Source: Bordetella parapertussis (GTDB lineage: Bacteria; Pseudomonadota; Gammaproteobacteria; Burkholderiales; Burkholderiaceae_C). From it: a stretch of 13,681 nucleotides of DNA. The stretch covers positions 1 through 13,681 of the forward strand of contig CAMDJU010000042.1 in NCBI GenBank assembly GCA_945900695.1. The letters run 5' to 3'. A program made the position numbers and the translations under genes. Of this stretch, positions 8,680 through 13,681 are shown in pieces. Below the pieces are notes generated by a model. It was not told where the DNA came from and did no database searches. It saw only the letters and a program-made list of their open reading frames with translations. How positions within the stretch are numbered: the first letter of the stretch is position 1; the number at the start of each line of letters is the position of its first letter.

Positions 8680-9855
8680 TCAATCCCCAAACATTTTTTG
8701 CTTGAGTTCGCGCCGCTGCTGGGCCTCCAAAGACAAAGTCGCGGTGGGGCGCGCCAACAAGCGGCCCACGCCAATGGACTCACCAGTTTCGTCGCAATAG
8801 CCGTAATCTTCGCTGTCGATGCGGCCGATGGACTGCTCGATTTTCTTCAGCAATTTGCGCTCACGGTCGCGGGTGCGCAGCTCCAGCGCATGCTCTTCTT
8901 CGATGGTGGCGCGATCGGCCGGATCCGGCACCACGGTGGTGTCTTCGCGCAAATGTTCGGTGGTTTCACCGGCGTTGTTGAGGATGTCTTGCTTGAGCTG
9001 AACCAACTTGCGGCGAAAGTAGGCCAACTGAACGCTGTTCATGTACTCATCATCGGGCATGGCCATGAGGTCGGCATCGGTCAAACTTTCCAGCGGCTTG
9101 GTCTTCCAGTGGTTGGCCAATTGGGGGTCTTTGTGTGTGTTCACGGGCGCGGCAGGGATGTGGGTGGGGGTGATGATGGGCGAATAACTGGACTTGGCCG
9201 CTTTTGAGGGCACCACCGCTGCGGGGGGAGGTGGCACCATGGATGCGGCTTTGGCTGCGCGTGGCGACTGCTTGCCCACGACTGGCAAGGCTTTGACGGG
9301 TGCTGGCGCAGGGGCGGGGCGGGCCGGGGCCGCTTTGCTGGCTGGCGCAGGTGCCTTGCCTGGGGCCGCTTTGGCAACAGGGGCTTTGGCTGTGTGGGAG
9401 GGGCTGTTTTTCACTATGGTGGGGGCGGCCTTGGACGCGGGTTTGGCCGCCACTTTGGGCGCTGGCTTGGCCTGGGCAGGCACCGGCTTGCCCTTGGCTT
9501 TGGAGGGGGTGGTTTTGGCCGCTGGGGCGGATTTTTTGGCGAGGGGCTTGCTCGCGGTTTGGATGCCCGCCTTTTGCGGGGCGGGGGTTTTCAGCGCCGA
9601 GGTGGGCTTGGCGGTGGCAGGTTTTGCCGCTGTGGTTTTCTTGGCCGGTGTCGGGCTGGGCTTTTTAGCGGCTGGCTTGGCTGCAGTTTTGGTGGCGGTC
9701 TTGACCGCTGGCTTGGCGTTCACGGCGGTGCGGGGTGGCGCCTTTGGGGCCACCGGCTTGACCGGCTTGGCAGAGGTCGCAGCTTTGCCGGCCTTTGGGG
9801 CCACGGGCTTGGCTTTGGTCACAGCAGCACCTTTTTTGGTTTTGGCAGTGGACAT
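8680..9855 (-). CDS. dksA: DksA-family RNA polymerase-binding protein with long H1-like Lys/Ala/Pro N-terminal tail
   Basis: DksA binds the secondary channel of RNA polymerase and, with ppGpp, represses rRNA promoters and activates amino-acid promoters. The C-terminal part (about 255-391) is a complete DksA: the coiled coil with tip residues D311, D314 and A316 in PDPADRA (matching E. coli D71, D74, A76), then ELRTRDRERKLLKKIEQSIGRI, then the zinc-finger region. Only one of the four zinc cysteines remains (C354); T357, S375 and A378 occupy the others, as in known Cys-poor DksA forms. E. coli DksA has 151 residues and this protein 391. The extra N-terminal 242 residues hold about 44 Lys, 3 Arg and no Asp or Glu, resembling histone H1 tails. 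The ATG has an AGGAG 7 nt upstream, so the tail appears to be truly translated. It runs in the same direction as the upstream GTPase gene and ends at a clear terminator. Confidence 0.93.
   Translation of the reverse strand: MSTAKTKKGAAVTKAKPVAPKAGKAATSAKPVKPVAPKAPPRTAVNAKPAVKTATKTAAKPAAKKPSPTPAKKTTAAKPATAKPTSALKTPAPQKAGIQTASKPLAKKSAPAAKTTPSKAKGKPVPAQAKPAPKVAAKPASKAAPTIVKNSPSHTAKAPVAKAAPGKAPAPASKAAPARPAPAPAPVKALPVVGKQSPRAAKAASMVPPPPAAVVPSKAAKSSYSPIITPTHIPAAPVNTHKDPQLANHWKTKPLESLTDADLMAMPDDEYMNSVQLAYFRRKLVQLKQDILNNAGETTEHLREDTTVVPDPADRATIEEEHALELRTRDRERKLLKKIEQSIGRIDSEDYGYCDETGESIGVGRLLARPTATLSLEAQQRRELKQKMFGD
9130..9855 (-). repeat. Low-complexity coding repeat (Lys/Ala/Pro tail of DksA)
   Basis: Codons 1-242 of the DksA gene are built from irregular repeats such as AAKP, AKPA, KPVAPKA and PAPAP. 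At DNA level this appears as recurring GCC-AAG-CC units, which produce long glycine- and alanine-rich open frames on the opposite strand. The repeats are degenerate rather than exact, so they have diverged. Such tracts can change length between strains by slippage or recombination. Confidence 0.85.
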
Positions 9856-9862
9856 GCAGGGT

Positions 9863-9867
9863 CTCCT
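9863..9867 (-). promoter_or_regulatory. Ribosome binding site of dksA
   Basis: AGGAG lies 7 nt before the ATG at 9855, an ideal spacing. It matters because it fixes the start at the far end of the Lys/Ala/Pro tail, so the tail belongs to the protein. Confidence 0.85.
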
Positions 9868-9880
9868 AAGGTTTTAGCCC

Positions 9881-9989
9881 CCGCCGATGGGCGGCTGTAC
9901 TACGAGCTGGGTGGGCGTGGGGCCCCGATCTGGGCCACTTGTTCACCCCGGGTTGCCCCCGAAGCTTCGCCTTTTGCCCAGCGTTGGGC
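9881..9989 (-). other. dksA leader with small hairpins
   Basis: If transcription starts near 9990, dksA has a leader of about 135 nt. It contains three short inverted repeats: GCCCA/TGGGC with a 4-nt loop (9976-9989), GGCCC/GGGCC with a 6-nt loop (9921-9936) and CCGCC/GGCGG with a 4-nt loop (9881-9894). None is followed by a T-run, so they are not intrinsic terminators. The last lies about 14 nt upstream of the AGGAG. GC-rich DNA yields such stems by chance, and no known riboswitch is recognised. Confidence 0.3.
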
Positions 9990-9996
9990 GCGGGCG

Positions 9997-10025
9997 ATTG
10001 TAGCGACAGGCAGGAACGTGCATCA
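9997..10025 (-). promoter_or_regulatory. Possible dksA promoter (good -10, poor -35)
   Basis: In the 167-bp gap before dksA the minus strand has TACAAT (9997-10002), a 5 of 6 match to the -10 consensus. The hexamer 17 bp upstream, TGATGC, matches the -35 poorly and touches the end of the preceding GTPase gene. The bases after the -10 are very GC-rich, a discriminator type often linked to ppGpp/DksA-inhibited promoters. That link to autoregulation is inference. Confidence 0.4.
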
Positions 10026-11075
10026 GACCAGGCATTTGTCCAGGCCTTGGAAAAAAATATCCTTGGGCAAATCCAAGCCAATGAAGACCATTTTGCTGTT
10101 GCGCACCTCGTCGGCCGCCCAGGCTGGCCCCAAGTCGCTGCCCATCAATTGGTGCACACCTTGGAAGATGACTTTGCGCTCGGTGCCCTTCATGAACAAC
10201 ACGCCCTTGTAGCGCAGCATGCGGGGGCCATAGATGTTGACGATGGCGCCCAAAAAGTCCTCCAGTTTGGCCGGGTCAAAGGCGCGGTTGGACTTGAAGA
10301 CAAAGCTCTTCACATCATCGTCATGGTGGTGATGATGCCCACCTTCGTTGTCATGGCCGTGCTGGTGCGAGGGGTGGTCGCAGTGCTCGCCATGGGCGTG
10401 GTCATGGTGGGCGTGGCTGTTGTCTTGCAAAAACTCCGGATCGATGTCGAGCTTGGCGTTGAGGTTAAAGCCGTGCAAGTCAAACACCTCTTTGATCGAC
10501 ACCTCGCCAAAGTGAACGGCTTTTTGTGGTGCACGCGGGTTCATGTGCTTCAAGCGGTGTTGCAAAGCGTCCAAGGCCGCAGCGTCCACCAAATCGCTTT
10601 TGCTGATGAAAATTTGATCGGCAAAGCCCACTTGACGGCGTGCCTCTTGCCGGTCATTGAGTTGCAGTGGGGCGTGCTTGGCGTCTACCAAGGTGAGGAT
10701 GGAGTCCAGCAAATAAGACTCGGCCACTTCATCGTCCATGAAGAAGGTTTGGGCCACCGGGCCGGGGTCGGCCAGGCCGGTGGTCTCAATCACCAAGCGC
10801 TCAAAGTCGAGTTCGCCCTTGCGCCGGCGCTCAGCCAGGTCACGCAAGGTGGTGCGCAGGTCTTCACGGATGGTGCAACACACACAGCCGTTGCTCATTT
10901 GAATGATCTGCTCTTGGGTGTCGGCCACCAAGATCTCGTTGTCGATGTTTTCTTCGCCAAACTCGTTTTCAATCACGGCGATTTTCATGCCATGGGCCTC
11001 GGACAACACCCGCTTGAGCAGGGTGGTTTTGCCAGAGCCCAAAAAACCGGTCAGGACAGTGGTGGGGATCAACAT
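10023..11075 (-). CDS. COG0523/CobW-type GTPase, probable zinc metallochaperone
   Basis: This is a G3E-family GTPase of the COG0523 group, whose members insert or traffic metals, chiefly zinc or cobalt. The 350-residue reading starts at the ATG at 11075, just before the conserved VLTGFLGSGKTTLL. It has Walker A GSGKTT at 13-18, ENEFGEENIDNEIL at about 36-49, the metal-binding CVCC (64-67) inside NGCVCCTIREDL, ETTGLADP at 97-104, and SKSD at 158-161 where the guanine motif NKxD is expected. Residues 221-251 contain 15 histidines, a typical metal-holding stretch, followed by the CobW C-terminal domain. A 28-residue upstream extension is in frame but precedes the domain and is probably untranslated. 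It lies 167 bp ahead of dksA. The substrate metal cannot be read from sequence. No cobalamin genes are nearby, so a zinc role is likelier than true CobW. Confidence 0.93.
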   Translation of the reverse strand: MLIPTTVLTGFLGSGKTTLLKRVLSEAHGMKIAVIENEFGEENIDNEILVADTQEQIIQMSNGCVCCTIREDLRTTLRDLAERRRKGELDFERLVIETTGLADPGPVAQTFFMDDEVAESYLLDSILTLVDAKHAPLQLNDRQEARRQVGFADQIFISKSDLVDAAALDALQHRLKHMNPRAPQKAVHFGEVSIKEVFDLHGFNLNAKLDIDPEFLQDNSHAHHDHAHGEHCDHPSHQHGHDNEGGHHHHHDDDVKSFVFKSNRAFDPAKLEDFLGAIVNIYGPRMLRYKGVLFMKGTERKVIFQGVHQLMGSDLGPAWAADEVRNSKMVFIGLDLPKDIFFQGLDKCLV

Positions 11076-11196
11076 GGCTTGCTTTCTGGGGATGAATGCA
11101 CAAAGGGGGGCAGTGTAGCGATCATTTAAGACCGCACCAGACCGAAGGTGGCCGCCCAACCCGGGGCTTATCGGCCAGCCCAGATGGGCCCAGACC

Positions 11197-12414
11197 TTAT
11201 TTTTTGATGACCACCAAACCCTTGAGGTACTCGCCCTCCGGGAAAGTCACCGTCATGGGGTGGTCGGGCGCGGCAAACAAGCGCTCGCTGATGAAGCCGT
11301 CGACCCCGGCATCGGTGCCGGCTGAGGCCACAATTTTGTGGAACAAGTCGGCATTGATGCCGCCCGAGCAACTGTAGGTGAACAAGGCCCCGCCCGGCAC
11401 CAACAATTTGAAGGCCAGGCGGTTGATGTCTTTGTAGGCCCGCGCTGCCCGCTCAGCGTGCGCGGCGGTGGGGGCGAATTTGGGCGGATCCAAGATGATG
11501 GCATCAAACTGGCGCCCTTCTTGGATGAACAGGCGCAAGCTGGCATTGACATCGGCATCCATGAACACCGCACTTTCGGCGTCAAAGCCATTGAGTTGCA
11601 CATGTCGCTGGGCCCGTGCAATGGCCGGGCCGGAAGAGTCAATCGAGGTGACCACCGCCCCCGCGCCCAACACCCCCGCTGCGCGCATGCCGCTGAGGGC
11701 CGCCACACTGAAGCCCCCCGTGTAGCAATAGCAATTGAGCACCTGCGCAAAACCCAAACGCTGCGCGTACTGGGCAAACTTGTGCCGACTGTCGCGCTGA
11801 TCGAGGTAAAAGCCCGTTTTGTGGCCTTCGGCCACATCCAAGCTGAGTTGCCAGGCGTGTTCGCGCAAGCCAATGTCGGTGTGGCCTGCGTCGCCTGCCG
11901 GTTGGCGCAACCAACCGCTGTGCGGCTGCAAGCCCTCCAAAGCGCGCACACCTGAATCGGAGCGTTCATACAAGCGGCCCACGCCCGTGGCGCTGCACAA
12001 GGCGTCGGCAATGGCAGGCTTCCAGCGCTCGCTGCCGCTGGAGAGAAACTGCGCCACCAAGGTCTCGCCATAGCGGTCCACGATCAGGCCGGGCAAGCCG
12101 TCAGCCTCGCCGTGCACCAAACGCACACCGTCGCTGTCGATGTCCATGCGCGCCCGCGCGGCAATGGCCGTGTGCAAACGGCGGGCAAAAAAAGCGTCAT
12201 CCACGCGCTCGGCCTCGTCAAAGCTCCAAATGCGGGCACGGATTTTGGAGCTGGGGCTGAACGCCGCCCAACCCAAAAACTGCCCCGTGGCCGACTCCAC
12301 CCGCACCGTCTCGCCGCTGTCGCCGCCGCCCTTGGCGATGGCGTTGTCATAGATCCAAGGGTGGCGGCGCAAGGCGGCGCGCTCTTTGCCCTCTCGCAGG
12401 CGCAAGGTTTTCAT
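11197..12414 (-). CDS. rlmI: Class I SAM-dependent rRNA methyltransferase, RlmI type (23S rRNA m5C1962)
   Basis: By family this enzyme methylates C5 of C1962 in 23S rRNA. The 405-residue length is close to E. coli RlmI (396). An N-terminal PUA-like domain (about 1-75, with LREGKERAALRRHPWIYDNAI) precedes a central linker domain and a Rossmann methyltransferase. Motifs include DVAEGHKTGFYLDQRDSR at 193-210, NCYCYTGGF at 227-235 (SAM-binding motif I), DPPKFA at 309-314, and TYSCSGG at 346-352 with C349 the likely catalytic cysteine. The ATG lies 13 nt after the xerC stop, so the two are probably co-transcribed. A longer in-frame extension upstream overlaps xerC and has no domain similarity. The 121-bp gap before the next gene shows no clear terminator or promoter. 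Confidence 0.88.
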   Translation of the reverse strand: MKTLRLREGKERAALRRHPWIYDNAIAKGGGDSGETVRVESATGQFLGWAAFSPSSKIRARIWSFDEAERVDDAFFARRLHTAIAARARMDIDSDGVRLVHGEADGLPGLIVDRYGETLVAQFLSSGSERWKPAIADALCSATGVGRLYERSDSGVRALEGLQPHSGWLRQPAGDAGHTDIGLREHAWQLSLDVAEGHKTGFYLDQRDSRHKFAQYAQRLGFAQVLNCYCYTGGFSVAALSGMRAAGVLGAGAVVTSIDSSGPAIARAQRHVQLNGFDAESAVFMDADVNASLRLFIQEGRQFDAIILDPPKFAPTAAHAERAARAYKDINRLAFKLLVPGGALFTYSCSGGINADLFHKIVASAGTDAGVDGFISERLFAAPDHPMTVTFPEGEYLKGLVVIKK

Positions 12415-12427
12415 GGGAGTCACCGTT

Positions 12428-13396
12428 TCATTTTTTATGCGCCCGAGGGTGGGCCACGTCATAAACCTGCGCCAGGTGGCTGAAATCCAGCCGCGTGTAC
12501 ACCTGGGTGGTGCTGATGCTGGCGTGACCGAGCAGTTCTTGTACCGCGCGCATGTCACCGCTGGACTGCAGCAAATGGCTGGCAAACGAGTGGCGCAGCA
12601 TGTGCGGGTGCACGGGTGTGGCCACACCGGCCAAAGCAGCGCGGCGCTTCAAGCGCTGGCGCACCGCGTCGGCGCTCAGTCGGTTGCCGTGCCGCCCCAC
12701 AAACAAGGCGGTTTGCTCGGGGTCGCGCACCTGGGCCTGGCGCAGCGCCAACCAATGTCGCACCGCTTGCAAAGCCACTGGCCCCACGGGCACGCTGCGC
12801 CGTTTACTGCCTTTGCCCAGCACATGGGCCAGGCCTGCGGCCAAGTCAATCCAACCCAGGGCTTGACGGCTGTCTTGCACGTCCAAACCCACCAACTCGG
12901 CCACGCGCAAGCCACTGCCATACAGCAACTCGACCATGGCCGCATCGCGTGCTTCCAACCAAGGTGCGTCTTCGCGCACCACATGATCGGCCAATTGCAC
13001 TGCTTGATCCACATTCAAAGCCTTGGGCAAAGGCTTGGCACCTTTGGGGGGCCGCACGCCTTGCACCGGGTTGGTGACAACCACCCCCTCACGCGCCAAC
13101 CACGCGTAAAAGCCACGCCAACCCGACAAGATGAGGGCAATGCCGCGTGCGCTGCGGCCTTGGGCATGCATCTGCGCCACCCAGCGCCGCACGTGGGCAC
13201 TGTGCACCTGGGCCAAATCGACCGGCACAGCGCGTGCCAAAGCCTCCAAGCGGATCAAATCCAGCCCATACAAAATCAAAGTTCGCTCGGCCAAGCGCTT
13301 TTCAAACTGGACATGCTCGAGGTAGCGCTGTACCCGTGCATCGCGGGCCACGGCGGTCGGTTCAGCGGGGGCGTGGGTGGTGGTGTCCAAGCTCAT
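12428..13396 (-). CDS. xerC: Tyrosine recombinase XerC
   Basis: XerC with XerD resolves chromosome dimers at dif during division, acting with FtsK. The 322-residue reading has the N-terminal SAM-like core-binding domain (about 15-105) and the C-terminal catalytic domain. The active-site set is complete: R164 in GSGLRVAEL, K195 in GKGSKRR, H265 and R268 in HPHMLRHSFASHLL, H291 in LGHASI, and nucleophile Y300 in TTQVYTRLD. Housekeeping XerC, rather than a phage or integron integrase, is supported by its position after a DUF484 gene, the order seen in many proteobacteria (dapF-DUF484-xerC). The start is uncertain: an in-frame GTG at 13414 would add six residues, and neither start has a convincing Shine-Dalgarno. 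The protein is slightly longer than E. coli XerC (298) because of its N-terminus. Confidence 0.94.
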   Translation of the reverse strand: MSLDTTTHAPAEPTAVARDARVQRYLEHVQFEKRLAERTLILYGLDLIRLEALARAVPVDLAQVHSAHVRRWVAQMHAQGRSARGIALILSGWRGFYAWLAREGVVVTNPVQGVRPPKGAKPLPKALNVDQAVQLADHVVREDAPWLEARDAAMVELLYGSGLRVAELVGLDVQDSRQALGWIDLAAGLAHVLGKGSKRRSVPVGPVALQAVRHWLALRQAQVRDPEQTALFVGRHGNRLSADAVRQRLKRRAALAGVATPVHPHMLRHSFASHLLQSSGDMRAVQELLGHASISTTQVYTRLDFSHLAQVYDVAHPRAHKK

Positions 13397-13432
13397 GTCA
13401 TGCCAGGGGCACACACCACACGGCTCGCGGGT

Positions 13433-13681
13433 TCAGCGCAAGCGCTGCAAGGCCGCGCTGGCCAAGGCGCTCAAACTGTCCAAAAACTCGGTGCCCATGC
13501 CCGCGTGATAGCGCTGGCTGTCGGGCGAAGCCAACACCAACAAGCCCATGGCTTTGGCGGGTGCGTCGCCCGTTTGGGGTTCGCGCAGCGTCACCAAGGC
13601 CAAGGACTGCGCCGCGTCCGGGTTGGCCAACCACTGGGCGGCTTCAAACCCATTGTTGATGCCGCAATAGGGCTGACCGAG
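13433..13681 (-). CDS. DUF484 family protein, C-terminal part (5' end outside window)
   Basis: The last 82 residues of a protein are present, running in from the window edge to a TGA at 13433. The PYCG near its beginning, a LLVLASPDSQRYHAGMGTEFLD stretch and the final LxxLxSAALxRL match the C-terminal half of DUF484 proteins, which have a GAF-like fold and no established biochemical role. The family typically sits between dapF and xerC, and here xerC follows after about 36 nt, supporting the call and co-transcription. The part present suggests neither catalysis nor ligand binding with confidence. Confidence 0.85.
   Translation of the reverse strand, partial: LGQPYCGINNGFEAAQWLANPDAAQSLALVTLREPQTGDAPAKAMGLLVLASPDSQRYHAGMGTEFLDSLSALASAALQRLR

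Noticed and set aside
9194..9877. Plus-strand frame rich in Gly and Ala (227 codons), and an overlapping one at 9394-10212
   Set aside because: They are antisense to the Lys/Ala/Pro repeat of DksA. The low complexity suppresses stops on all frames, and there is no recognisable domain.
9960..9969. Perfect palindrome CGAAGCTTCG in the dksA leader as an operator
   Set aside because: A single 10-bp palindrome without a second copy or known regulator match is expected by chance in a window of this size.
9939..11129. Plus-strand frame of 396 codons opposite the COG0523 gene
   Set aside because: It mirrors the minus-strand GTPase, whose motifs are unmistakable, and its translation shows no family motifs. 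GC-rich third positions create such shadows.
11172..11196. GCCC/GGGC inverted repeat just after the rlmI stop as a terminator
   Set aside because: The stem is only about 4 bp with a 4-nt loop and has no T-run after it on the minus strand.
12415..12627. N-terminal extension of the RlmI-type methyltransferase (71 extra codons)
   Set aside because: It overlaps xerC in another frame, is Cys- and Arg-rich in an unnatural way, and precedes the conserved PUA-like start.
1..13681. CRISPR array, tRNA/rRNA genes, insertion sequences, prophage or defence genes
   Set aside because: I saw no regularly spaced exact repeats, no tRNA-like folds or rRNA sequence, and no transposase or phage proteins. XerC's context is that of the housekeeping recombinase.

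Overview
This window is a chromosomal segment of a GC-rich Gram-negative bacterium. The gene order and protein types suggest a betaproteobacterium of the Burkholderiales, most likely Comamonadaceae. That placement is inferred from family resemblance, not from a database search. All thirteen recognisable genes lie on the minus strand, so transcription runs from high to low coordinates. The plus-strand open frames are antisense shadows.

Upstream block (13681 down to 8680): the C-terminal end of a DUF484 protein, the tyrosine recombinase xerC, an RlmI-type 23S rRNA cytosine methyltransferase, a COG0523/CobW-type GTPase with a long histidine-rich metal-binding stretch, and a DksA-family RNA polymerase-binding protein. 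The DksA protein carries a 242-residue Lys/Ala/Pro tail with no acidic residue, resembling a histone H1 tail. A near-perfect rho-independent terminator closes this block.

Intergenic region (8384-8679): AT-rich and apparently non-coding. Besides the dksA terminator it holds a sigma70-like promoter, three exact 10-bp-phased AGTG repeats that look like the MraZ operator, and a full-consensus IHF-like site.

Downstream block (8383 down to 1): the first eight genes of the division and cell wall (dcw) cluster in classical order: mraZ, rsmH, ftsL, ftsI, murE, murF, mraY and murD, the last cut by the window edge. Every junction either abuts or overlaps (0, 4, 4, 1, 4, 10 and 4 nt), so the block is almost certainly one translationally coupled operon. 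It makes the lipid-linked peptidoglycan precursor (MurD, MurE, MurF, MraY) and septal synthesis parts (FtsL, FtsI), under the probable autorepressor MraZ. MurE has the DNPR-x-EDP signature of a meso-diaminopimelate enzyme.

Most of the window is conserved housekeeping sequence. I found no mobile elements, CRISPR arrays, tRNAs or rRNAs. The most unusual items are the H1-tailed, zinc-ligand-poor DksA beside a zinc-chaperone-type GTPase, and the compact mraZ control region.
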